Assembly (NCBI GenBank): GCA_030425185.1
Contig: JAUIAU010000015.1
Coordinates: forward strand, 1-64,000
Source: Alphaproteobacteria bacterium
GTDB taxonomy: Bacteria; Pseudomonadota; Alphaproteobacteria; Rhodobacterales; Rhodobacteraceae
Direction of reading: 5' to 3'
DNA: 64,000 bases
The notes beneath the pieces are model-generated. The model saw only the letters and a list, made by a program, of their open reading frames with translations. It had not been told where the DNA came from and did not search any database. Shown here piece after piece: positions 44,874 to 53,678 of the stretch. The position numbers were made by a program, and so were the translations under genes. Each line of letters starts with the position of its first letter. Position 1 is the stretch's first letter.

Positions 44874-46361
44874 TCAGGCCGCGAGGGCCGTCTCCTGCAT
44901 CCAGCCGTCGAGCGCGGCGATCTGCTCGGCTGTCATCCGCAGGCCGAGTTTCGAGCGCCGCCAGACGATGTCCGCCGCCGAGCGCGCGAACTCGTGGGTC
45001 ACGAGCCAGCGCACCTCGGTCTCGGTCAGGGTCGCGCCGAAGTCGCGGCCAAGCTCGGCAGCGCTCTGCGCTCCGCCCAGCATCCCGTGCGCCTCGGTGC
45101 CGTAGGCCCGGATCAGCCGGCAGGCCCAGCGCTCGGTCAGGAACGGATAGTTGCGGCGCAGGTCCGCGATCAGGCGCGCCACGTCGTCGACCGGGAAGTC
45201 GCCGCCCGGCAGCGGCACGCGCGCGGTCCACGCCGCCCCCATCGGCAGCACGGGGGTCAGCTTGGCGAGCGCCGCCTCGGCCAGCCTGCGATAGGTGGTG
45301 ATCTTGCCGCCGAATACGCTGAGCATCGGCGCCCCGCTGGTATCCAGTGTCAGGACATAGTCCCGGGTCGCCTGCGTTGCGTCCGACACGCCGTCGTCAT
45401 AGAGCGGCCGCACCCCGGAATAGGTCCAGACCACCTGCTCTGGCGTGACCGGCGTCGCGAAATACTCCGAGGCGAAGCGGCACAGGTAGTCGCGTTCCTC
45501 GTCGGTGCAGACCGGGCGGGTGCCGAGGTCCTCGTGCACCTTGTCGGTGGTGCCTATCAGGGTGAAGTCGGTTTCGTAGGGGATCGCGAAGATGATCCGC
45601 CCGTCGCCGCCCTGGAAGAAGTAGCACTTGTCGTGGTCGTAGAGCTTCGGGACGACGATATGGCTGCCCCGGACGAGGCGCACCTTCTCGGCCGAATTGC
45701 GCTTCAGGACACCTTTCAGCACGTCCTCGACCCAAGGCCCGCCGGCATTCACGACGGCGCGCGCGGTCACGTCGCGGCGCACCCCGTCCGCCTCGAGCGT
45801 CAGTCGCCAGTGGTCCTCTTCGCGCTGGCCGCTCACGACCCGGGTCCGGGTGCTGACGGTGGCCCCGCGCAGCGCCGCGTCGCGGGCGTTCAGGACGACG
45901 AGGCGCGAATCCTCGACCCAGCAATCGGAATACTCGAAGGCCTGGCGGAACTCAGGCTTCAGCGGGGCGCCCTCGGGACGCCCGGTCAGACGATAGGTCC
46001 GGGTCGCGGGCAGGATCTTCCGGCCCCCGAGATTGTCGTAGAGGAACAGGCCCAGCCGGATCAGCCACCACGGCCGCAGCTTCGCGTGATGCGGCAGCAC
46101 GAAGCGCATGGGCCAGCTGATATGCGGCATCGCTTCCAGCAGCACTTCGCGTTCCTCCAGCGCCTCGCGCACCAGCCGGAACTTGTAGAATTCGAGGTAG
46201 CGCAGGCCGCCGTGGAACAGCTTGGTCGAGGCCGACGAGGTCGCCCCGGCGAGGTCGCCCATCTCGGCCAGCCCGACCCGCAGGCCGCGTCCGGCCGCGT
46301 CGCGCGCGATGCCCGTGCCGTTGATACCGCCGCCGATGATGAAGAGGTCATAATCTGTCAT
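44874..46361 (-). CDS. glpD: Aerobic glycerol-3-phosphate dehydrogenase
   Basis: Predicted 495 residues. The FAD-binding fold LFIIGGGINGTGIARDAAGRG begins at residue 5; LFHGGLRYLEFYKF and NAGGPWVEDVL are family blocks and the C-terminal cap domain contains WRRSKLGLRMT. It oxidises sn-glycerol-3-phosphate to dihydroxyacetone phosphate and passes electrons to quinone at the inner membrane. It is the first gene of glpD-glpK, divergent from glpR across 75 bp that contain palindromic operator-like sites. Confidence 0.96.
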   Translation of the reverse strand: MTDYDLFIIGGGINGTGIARDAAGRGLRVGLAEMGDLAGATSSASTKLFHGGLRYLEFYKFRLVREALEEREVLLEAMPHISWPMRFVLPHHAKLRPWWLIRLGLFLYDNLGGRKILPATRTYRLTGRPEGAPLKPEFRQAFEYSDCWVEDSRLVVLNARDAALRGATVSTRTRVVSGQREEDHWRLTLEADGVRRDVTARAVVNAGGPWVEDVLKGVLKRNSAEKVRLVRGSHIVVPKLYDHDKCYFFQGGDGRIIFAIPYETDFTLIGTTDKVHEDLGTRPVCTDEERDYLCRFASEYFATPVTPEQVVWTYSGVRPLYDDGVSDATQATRDYVLTLDTSGAPMLSVFGGKITTYRRLAEAALAKLTPVLPMGAAWTARVPLPGGDFPVDDVARLIADLRRNYPFLTERWACRLIRAYGTEAHGMLGGAQSAAELGRDFGATLTETEVRWLVTHEFARSAADIVWRRSKLGLRMTAEQIAALDGWMQETALAA

Positions 46362-46375
46362 GCCTGCGCTCTAGC

Positions 46376-46423
46376 ATTTTCGCTTCGCGCCCGAAATCGC
46401 GCGAGTTATGTTCGCTTCGAACA
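46376..46423. promoter_or_regulatory. GlpR/DeoR-type operators between glpD and glpR
   Basis: TGTTCG-CTT-CGAACA at 46409-46423 is a perfect 6-bp inverted repeat with a 3-nt spacer, close to the TTCG/CGAA operator of DeoR-family GlpR proteins. A second, imperfect copy shares the TTCGCTTCG core at 46379-46387, 32 bp away, about three helical turns. Both lie in the short divergent region, so GlpR probably represses glpDK and itself. Confidence 0.7.
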
Positions 46424-46436
46424 AGAAGGGGCCGAT

Positions 46437-47210
46437 ATGTCCGAGAATGACCGCCGGACCGCCATCCTTGGCCTTCTCCGCGAACATCAGCGCGTGGAAA
46501 CCGACGCCCTTGCCCGGCGCTTCCGCGTCACGGTCCAGACGATCCGGCGCGATCTCGACCGGCTCGAGGGGGACGGCCTCCTGACCCGCACCCACGGCGG
46601 GGCCGTGCCGCGGTCGAGTGTCGCCAACATCGGCTATGCCGACCGGCAGACGCTGAACCTCGACGCCAAGCGCGCCATTGCGCGGACCGCCGCGCGGCTG
46701 ATCCCGGACCGGGCGTCGCTCTACCTCGACATCGGCACCACGGCCGAGGCGCTGGCGGCCGCGCTGCTGAACCATGACGGGCTGATGGTCATCACGAACA
46801 ACTTGAGGGCGGCCACCATTCTCGCCGCCAACCCGACCTTCGAGGTGATCGTTGCAGGCGGGGTCCTGCGGCAGGCCGATGCGGGGCTTGTGGGCGGGCA
46901 GACGGTGGGCTTCCTGCGGCAGTTCCGGCCCGACTTCGCCTGCCTCTCGGCGTCGGCGCTGGATCTGACCGGGGACTTCCTCGACTACGACTTCCGCGAG
47001 GTGCAGGTCAGCCGGATCGCGCGCACGCAGGCGCACCGGGCGATGCTGCTGGCGGATGCGTCGAAGTTCCGGCGCCGCGCCCCGGTGCGGATCGGATCAC
47101 TGGAGGATCTGGAGGATTTCGTGACCGACGCGCCGCCGCCCGGGGATCTGGCCGGGCGGCTGGCCGCGTGGGGGACCGCGCTTCACGTCGCCGCGAACAG
47201 CCCCTTGTAG
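46437..47210 (+). CDS. glpR: DeoR family glycerol-3-phosphate regulon repressor
   Basis: Predicted 257 residues. The N-terminus has the DeoR helix-turn-helix (AILGLLREHQRVETDALA then FRVTVQTIRRDLDRLEGDG and LLTRTHGGAV), and the remainder is the DeoRC sugar-phosphate-binding domain with YLDIGTTAEALA, VITNNLRAA and VIVAGGVLRQAD. By position divergent to glpD-glpK it should respond to glycerol-3-phosphate. ATG at 46437 has AAGAAGGGG upstream. The 3' end overlaps matB by 28 bp in a convergent arrangement. Confidence 0.94.
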   Translation: MSENDRRTAILGLLREHQRVETDALARRFRVTVQTIRRDLDRLEGDGLLTRTHGGAVPRSSVANIGYADRQTLNLDAKRAIARTAARLIPDRASLYLDIGTTAEALAAALLNHDGLMVITNNLRAATILAANPTFEVIVAGGVLRQADAGLVGGQTVGFLRQFRPDFACLSASALDLTGDFLDYDFREVQVSRIARTQAHRAMLLADASKFRRRAPVRIGSLEDLEDFVTDAPPPGDLAGRLAAWGTALHVAANSPL

Positions 47211-48673
47211 GTCTCGCGCAGCGCGGCCTTCTGCACCTTGCCCATTGTGTTGCGCGGCAGCTCGTCCACGAAGGAGACATGCTTCGGTTGCTTGAACTTC
47301 GCCAGCCGTTCGGCCAGCGGACCAGCCACATCGGGGGTCCCGTCTGCCACGACGACGGCGACCACGGCTTCCCCGAAATCCGGGTGCGGAACGCCGATCA
47401 CTGCGCTTTCGGTGACACCGGGCAGCGCGTCGATCGCCTCCTCGACTTCCTTCGGATAGACGTTGAGCCCGCCCGAAATGATCAGGTCCTTGCCGCGCCC
47501 GACGATGGTGACGTAGCCGTCCTCCGACTGCACCCCGAGGTCACCGGTGATGAACCAGCCGTCCGGGCGCAGTTCCTCGGCGGTTTTCTCGGGCATGTTC
47601 CAGTAGCCCTTGAACACGTTCCGCCCGCGCACCTCGATCACGCCGATCTCGCCGGACGGCAGGGGTCCGTCCGGGCCCATCACGCGCAACTCGACCCCCG
47701 GCAGCGGCGGTCCGACGGTGCCGGCGCGGCGGTCGCCCGCGTAGGGATTCGAGGTGTTCATGTTGGTTTCCGTCATCCCGTAGCGTTCGAGGATGCGGTG
47801 TCCGGTCCGGGCTTCGAACGCTTCGTGCGTTGCGGCGAGGAGCGGCGCGGATCCCGACACGAAGAGCCGCATGTGCCCGGCGAGGTCGCGGGTGAAGCGC
47901 GGATCATCGAGCAGCCGGGTGTAGAAGGTCGGCACGCCCATCATCGTCGTGGCGCGGGGCAGCGCGGCGAGGACGGCATCGGGGTCGAACTTCGGCAGCA
48001 GGATCATCGCGCCGCCGGTGGCGAGGATCACGTTCGTCGCCACGAACAGCCCGTGCGTGTGGAAGACCGGCAGGGCATGCAGCAGGACATCCCCGTCGGT
48101 GAACTTCCATGCCTCGGCGAGGGTCTCGGCGTTCGACAGCAGGTTGTCGTGGGTCAGCATCGCCCCCTTCGAGCGGCCGGTGGTGCCCGAGGTATAGAGG
48201 AACGCGGCGCGGTCATCCGGCCCGCGCGGCACGACGCGCGCCAGGTCGGAGGCGAAAAGATCGACGAGCGTGCCGCCCCCGGTCCCGTCGAGCGTGTGCA
48301 ACTCGGCCCCCGCGCCGGACGCGATCTCGGCCAGTCGCGCCGCGTCCTTCGGATCGCAGACCAGCAGCCGCGCCCCGGCATCCTCAACGAAGTAGCGCAC
48401 CTCTGCCGGGGTGTAGGCCGTGTTGAGGGGCAGGAAGATCACCCCGGCCATCACCGCACCGGCATAGAGCGCGAGGAACTCGACCGACTTCGGGGCCTGC
48501 ACCGCGATGCGGTCGCCGGGCTGCAACCCGAGCGAGATCAGCGCCCCCGCTGCCCCGCGGGCCATCCGGTAGAAATCGGCCCCGGTCACCGCCGCCGCGC
48601 CGGGCCGCTCGATCAGGACCGTCTCGCGCGTGGCCAGCGGCGCAAACAGGGCGTCATGCAGGGTGTTCGACAT
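47183..48673 (-). CDS. matB: Malonate-CoA ligase (malonyl-CoA synthetase)
   Basis: Predicted 496 residues, ANL superfamily. Motifs: the AMP-binding loop AFLYTSGTTGRSKGAML, the LPVFHTHGLFVATNV segment typical of MatB, the GMTETNMNTSNPYAGDRRAG block where arginine contacts the malonate carboxylate, the hinge GWFITGDLG, and the catalytic lysine in PRNTMGKVQKAAL. It activates malonate to malonyl-CoA in the cytosol. Malonyl-CoA decarboxylase, its usual neighbour, is not seen. Its stop region overlaps convergent glpR by 28 bp; upstream lies the divergent Rrf2 gene. Confidence 0.93.
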   Translation of the reverse strand: MSNTLHDALFAPLATRETVLIERPGAAAVTGADFYRMARGAAGALISLGLQPGDRIAVQAPKSVEFLALYAGAVMAGVIFLPLNTAYTPAEVRYFVEDAGARLLVCDPKDAARLAEIASGAGAELHTLDGTGGGTLVDLFASDLARVVPRGPDDRAAFLYTSGTTGRSKGAMLTHDNLLSNAETLAEAWKFTDGDVLLHALPVFHTHGLFVATNVILATGGAMILLPKFDPDAVLAALPRATTMMGVPTFYTRLLDDPRFTRDLAGHMRLFVSGSAPLLAATHEAFEARTGHRILERYGMTETNMNTSNPYAGDRRAGTVGPPLPGVELRVMGPDGPLPSGEIGVIEVRGRNVFKGYWNMPEKTAEELRPDGWFITGDLGVQSEDGYVTIVGRGKDLIISGGLNVYPKEVEEAIDALPGVTESAVIGVPHPDFGEAVVAVVVADGTPDVAGPLAERLAKFKQPKHVSFVDELPRNTMGKVQKAALRETYKGLFAAT

Positions 48674-48760
48674 CGGGCGGCTCTCCCTCGGCAGGTTCCG
48701 GTCCCGTCCTAGCCCGGCGCAACGATGCTGCAAAGGGCCGCAAAGGCACACCGGAAAAGC

Positions 48761-48802
48761 ATGATCTGCATCAAGGACGGCGGATCGCCCGATGCCTATT
48801 GT
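48761..48802 (+). promoter_or_regulatory. FNR/Dnr-type box and -10 upstream of the Rrf2 gene
   Basis: ATGATCTGCATCAA at 48761-48774 matches the TTGAT-N4-ATCAA consensus of FNR-family regulators at nine of ten positions. A TATTGT -10 hexamer is at 48797-48802. With a start site near 48809 the box is centred at about -41.5, the normal class II activator position. It reads toward the Rrf2 gene. Confidence 0.6.
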
Positions 48803-48834
48803 CACGCAAACGATCCGACCCCGGAGGATACGCC

Positions 48835-49278
48835 ATGCGCCTGACCATGCGCACAAATCTCGCCATGCGGACGCTCATGTTCTGTGCCGTGAACCCAGGG
48901 CGCACCGTCCGAAAGGCGGAAATCGCGAGCTATTGCAACGCGTCCGAGAACCATCTCGGCCTCGTGATCCACAAGCTCAGCCAGGCCGGCTTCCTGCACA
49001 CCGTGCGCGGACGCAACGGCGGCGTGATGCTGAACGATGCCGCCGAGAAGATCTCGGTCGGGCGGGTTGCCCGGGTGTTCGAGGCCTCGGTGCCCTTCGC
49101 GGAGTGTTTCTCCGAGAACGAGAACCAGTGCCCGATCAAGGACTGCTGCCGGCTGCGCACGGCCCTCTCGGGCGCGCTGGAAGCGTTCTACGCGGAGCTG
49201 GACAAGCTGACCCTCGACGACCTCACCCGGGGCAACAGCGGCCTGACGAAGCTGCTGGAGATCGAGCCCGCCGCCTGA
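48835..49278 (+). CDS. Rrf2 family transcriptional regulator, NsrR-like
   Basis: Predicted 147 residues. The winged-helix opening (LTMRTNLAMRTLMFCAV, then IASYCNASENHLGLVIHKL and HTVRGRNGGVMLND) is typical of Rrf2 proteins. Near residues 88-102 there is a cysteine cluster (CFSENENQCPIKDCC) with the spacing used by NsrR-type proteins for an Fe-S cluster. This suggests a nitric oxide or redox sensor. ATG at 48835 has GGAGGA. It is preceded by an FNR-type box and stands alone; no NO-reductase or flavohaemoglobin gene is near. Confidence 0.88.
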   Translation: MRLTMRTNLAMRTLMFCAVNPGRTVRKAEIASYCNASENHLGLVIHKLSQAGFLHTVRGRNGGVMLNDAAEKISVGRVARVFEASVPFAECFSENENQCPIKDCCRLRTALSGALEAFYAELDKLTLDDLTRGNSGLTKLLEIEPAA

Positions 49279-49288
49279 CGGCCGCGGC

Positions 49289-50947
49289 TCAGCCGCGCCA
49301 TTCGCCAAGCGCCCGCATCTCGGTCAGCGACTGGCCGGTGGACAGCATCTCCGGGTCGAGCCGCAGTTCGATGACCGTCAGCTTGTGGGACATGCGCGCG
49401 GCCTCCAGCGCGGCCGGGAATGCCGCACCGTCCGTCACCACGATGCCCTCACCGCCATAGGCCCGTGCCAGCGCCGCGAAATCGGGATTCGCAAGATCCG
49501 TTCCGCTGACCCGTCCGGGGTAGTGCCGTTCCTGGTGCATCCGGATCGTGCCGTAGCGCCCGTTGTTGGCGACGATCACGATCGGGGCCGCGCCATGCTG
49601 GATCGCGGTCGACATCTCGTTCAGCGTCATCTGGAAGCATCCGTCCCCGGCGAGGCAGACGACCTCGCGGTCCGGGTGTTCCAGAGATGCGGCAATCGCC
49701 GCCGGGAAGCCGTAGCCCATCGAGCCCGACGTCGGCGCGAGTTGCGTGCCGTGGCGGCGGAACCGGTAGTAGCGGTGCAGGAAGGCCGCATAGTTGCCCG
49801 CGCCGTTGGTGACGATGGCGTCCTCGGGCAGAACCTCGGCGAGGTGGCCGATGACCTGCTCCAGCCGCACCGCGCCCGGGGTCGGTTTCGGGACCTGCCA
49901 GGCGTGGTAGTCCTCGCGTGCGGCATGGCGCCAATCGGCCCATTTCGCCTGCCGTTCCAGCGGGCGGCGGGCCAGTTCCGCCAGCAGGGCCGGCGCCGCA
50001 AGGTTCACCGCGAGATCGGGCCGGTAGACGCGGCCCAGCTCGTCCGGATCGGCGTGGACGTGCAGGAAGGTCATCCCGGGGCGTGCGGGGTCTATCCACT
50101 CGTAGCCCCCCGTGACGACGTCGCCGAACCGCGTCCCGAGGGCCAGCACGCAATCCGCTTCGCGCAGGCGCAGGGCCAGGCGCGGGTTCGCGCCCACGCC
50201 CAGGTCACCCGCGTAGCACGGCGACGCGTTGTCCATGTGCGCCTGCCGCCGGAAGCTGACGGCGACCGGCAGGTCCAGCCCCTCGGCCACGTGGCGCAGA
50301 TCGTCCGCCGCCTGCTGCGACCACAAAGGGCCGCCCGCCACGACCAGCGGCCGCTCGGCGGCCAGCAGTCGATCCAGCACCGCGTCCGCAGCTGTCTGCA
50401 CCGGCCCGTCGACACGCGGCGCGGGCGGCGGGATGTCGGGCACGTCGGCGCGGGCACTCAGCATGTCCTCGGGCAGGGCCAGCAGCACCGGGCCGGGCCG
50501 CCCGGATACCGCGAGATGGAAGGCGCGCGAGATGTACTCCGGCAGCCGCTCGGTCTGGTCGACCTCGGCCGCCCATTTCACCACGCCGCCGAACACGCCC
50601 CGGTAGTCGAGCTCCTGGAAGGCCTCCCGGTCGCGGTGCCCGCGCGCGATCTGGCCGACGAAGACCACCATCGGCGTCGAGTCCTGCCGGGCCACGTGCA
50701 GCCCGCTGGCGGCATTGGTCGCCCCCGGGCCGCGCGTGACAAAGAGGACACCCGGCGCCCCGGTCAGCTTGCCATGGGCTTCGGCCATCATCGCCGCGCC
50801 GCCTTCCTGGCGGCAGACGATGTTCTCGATCCCGCTGGCATGCAGGCCGTCGAGCGCGGCGAGAAAGCTTTCGCCCGGCACTGAGAAGACCCGGCGCACC
50901 CCGTTCAGCCGCAGCTGGTCCACCAGAATCTGTCCGCCGTGACGCAT
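49289..50947 (-). CDS. Thiamine diphosphate-dependent enzyme, acetolactate synthase-like
   Basis: Predicted 552 residues. ThDP enzyme of the acetolactate synthase/benzoylformate decarboxylase group: FSVPGESFLAALDGL and the cofactor-activating Glu in NIVCRQEGGAAMMAEA, VTRGPGATNAASGLH, and the ThDP-Mg site GDGCFQMTLNEM...NNGRYGT (GDG about 27 residues before NN). There is no adjacent small regulatory subunit (IlvN), no ilvC, and the protein is shorter than typical IlvB, so it is unlikely to be the biosynthetic enzyme. Substrate unknown; a 2-oxo-acid decarboxylase or lyase is possible. Confidence 0.87.
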   Translation of the reverse strand: MRHGGQILVDQLRLNGVRRVFSVPGESFLAALDGLHASGIENIVCRQEGGAAMMAEAHGKLTGAPGVLFVTRGPGATNAASGLHVARQDSTPMVVFVGQIARGHRDREAFQELDYRGVFGGVVKWAAEVDQTERLPEYISRAFHLAVSGRPGPVLLALPEDMLSARADVPDIPPPAPRVDGPVQTAADAVLDRLLAAERPLVVAGGPLWSQQAADDLRHVAEGLDLPVAVSFRRQAHMDNASPCYAGDLGVGANPRLALRLREADCVLALGTRFGDVVTGGYEWIDPARPGMTFLHVHADPDELGRVYRPDLAVNLAAPALLAELARRPLERQAKWADWRHAAREDYHAWQVPKPTPGAVRLEQVIGHLAEVLPEDAIVTNGAGNYAAFLHRYYRFRRHGTQLAPTSGSMGYGFPAAIAASLEHPDREVVCLAGDGCFQMTLNEMSTAIQHGAAPIVIVANNGRYGTIRMHQERHYPGRVSGTDLANPDFAALARAYGGEGIVVTDGAAFPAALEAARMSHKLTVIELRLDPEMLSTGQSLTEMRALGEWRG

Positions 50948-51054
50948 GTCCGTCTCCCGTGCCGTCGTCCGTGCCGACCCTCGCCGATCGGACCGGCGGT
51001 TGCAACGCGGGGCGAAGCGGCTACCTAGGCCAGACGTTTTCAGGAGACCTGCCC

Positions 51055-51618
51055 GTGACCGAATCCGCTTCGCCGTCCGTCCTTCTCGGCCTCTCCGGTG
51101 CGCTGCGCGCCGGATCTCTCAATCGCAAGCTGATCCGCGAGGCCGCGCGCCTGTTCCGGCCCGGAACCTTCATCGAGGCCGACCTGCGCCTGCCGCTCTA
51201 CGACGGCGACATCGAGGACAACGAAGGCATCCCGGCCGCCGTCCAGCGCCTCGCCGAGCAGATCGCCGCGGCGGACGCGGTGGTGATCTCGACGCCCGAG
51301 TACAACCAGAGCCTGTCGGGCGTGCTGAAGAACGCGCTCGACTGGGTCAGCCGGGTCGAAGGCAGCCCGTGGAAAGGCAAGCCGGTCGCGCTGATGTCGG
51401 CCGCGGCCGGGCGCGCGGGCGGGGCGCGGGCCAACTATGCCCTGCGGCTGGCGATGACGCCGTTCAGGACGCAGCTGCTGCAGTCCGAGGTGCTGGTGGC
51501 CGGGGCCGCGAAGGAGTTCGACGCGGAGGGCCGCCTGCTGGCCGAGCGGTCGCTCAAGGCGCTGGCCGACCAGATGGCCGAGCTGCGCGTCGCCGCCGGG
51601 TTGCCGCCCGCCGCCTGA
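51055..51618 (+). CDS. NADPH-dependent FMN reductase
   Basis: Predicted 187 residues from GTG at 51055 with AGGAG at 51042-51046. Flavodoxin-like fold: LLGLSGALRAGSLNRKLIREA supplies the phosphate-binding loop, LPLYDGDIE the second contact and ISTPEYNQSLSGVLKNALDW the conserved PEYN flavin-binding block. Such enzymes reduce FMN, quinones, azo dyes or chromate. It is divergent from the ThDP enzyme gene (107 bp) and convergent with amtB. Confidence 0.92.
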   Translation: MTESASPSVLLGLSGALRAGSLNRKLIREAARLFRPGTFIEADLRLPLYDGDIEDNEGIPAAVQRLAEQIAAADAVVISTPEYNQSLSGVLKNALDWVSRVEGSPWKGKPVALMSAAAGRAGGARANYALRLAMTPFRTQLLQSEVLVAGAAKEFDAEGRLLAERSLKALADQMAELRVAAGLPPAA

Positions 51619-51628
51619 GCCGCGCAGC

Positions 51629-51657
51629 AAAAAGCCCCGGGCGAGGTCGCCCGGGGC
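51629..51657 (-). terminator. Strong terminator after amtB
   Basis: GCCCCGGGCGA and TCGCCCGGGGC form an 11-bp perfect stem around a tiny loop (51634-51657). On the minus strand it is followed directly by TTTTT (51633-51629), a classical intrinsic terminator for glnK-amtB. It may also stop the convergent FMN reductase transcript. Confidence 0.85.
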
Positions 51658-51683
51658 CAGTGTTCGGCTGACAGGAAGGGAGG

Positions 51684-53030
<1,347 letters not shown>

Positions 53031-53055
53031 ATCCTTTCCGGAGATCCTGCGCCGC

Positions 53056-53394
53056 TCAGAGCGCGTCGTCGTTGGTTTCGCCGGTGCGCACGCGCACGGC
53101 CTGCTGCACGTCGAGGACGAAAATCTTGCCGTCGCCGATCTTGTCGGTCTTGGCGGTGGTCTGAATGGTTTCGACCACCTGATCCGCCATCCCGTCCGAG
53201 ACGACGATTTCGAGCTTCACCTTCGGCACGAAGTTCACGGCATACTCGGCACCGCGGTAGATTTCGGTATGGCCGGACTGGGAGCCGAAGCCTTTGATCT
53301 CGGTGACCATCATCCCGCGCACGCCGATGGAGGTGAGCGCTTCGCGGACCTCCTCCAGCTTGAACGGTTTGATCGCTGCAATAATCAGTTTCAC
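53056..53394 (-). CDS. glnK: Nitrogen regulatory protein P-II
   Basis: Predicted 112 residues from GTG at 53394, exact P-II length, with GGAAGGGG upstream. Y51 in the T-loop (YRGAEYAVNF) is the uridylylation site. KLIIAAIKPFKLEEVREAL and the C-terminal DGKIFVLDVQQAVRVRTGE are the conserved ends. It senses 2-oxoglutarate, ATP/ADP and, through uridylylation, glutamine; it docks on AmtB. The glnK-amtB order supports GlnK over GlnB. Confidence 0.97.
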   Translation of the reverse strand: MKLIIAAIKPFKLEEVREALTSIGVRGMMVTEIKGFGSQSGHTEIYRGAEYAVNFVPKVKLEIVVSDGMADQVVETIQTTAKTDKIGDGKIFVLDVQQAVRVRTGETNDDAL

Positions 53395-53678
53395 GTTGTA
53401 CCCCTTCCGATTTGGCAGATCGTCTGTGCGAGAGAGTTCACGCTGGGCAGAACAGGCTTTAGAGGGCGTGGCTTCAACAAACCGGCCACGAGAACCCGCA
53501 ACCGGGAGTTGAAGTTGCACCTTTTTTGCACAAAAATGCCGCATTGCTTAATTTTTGGTCATTTTGCAGATGCGGAAACCCGACGCGCTCTCTCCACATT
53601 CGACTCGCGGATGCGTATCTTTGGAGGTGAACAAGGCAGCGGGACACGCTCCGACCCCCGAGCAGGACAGCGCGATCC
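53395..53678. other. glnK-mrcA divergent intergenic region
   Basis: 284 bp, the largest gap in the window and less GC-rich in its middle (about 53515-53575). There are repeated TGCA-type elements: TTGCAC at 53515 and 53527, and GCATTGC nearby, resembling half sites of the NtrC motif TGCAC-N-GTGCA, but not one complete dyad. It should contain the nitrogen-controlled promoter of glnK-amtB and the promoter of the PBP gene. I see no convincing sigma-54 element. Confidence 0.35.

Noticed and set aside
43263-46436. Plus-strand open frame running through glpK and glpD into glpR
   Set aside because: Only the last part (glpR, from 46437) is real. The rest is antisense to two well-supported genes and shows no family features.
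53440-53500. Possible sigma-54 promoter before glnK (TGGCCGG...TTG on the minus strand)
   Set aside because: The GC doublet at -12 and the correct spacing are missing.
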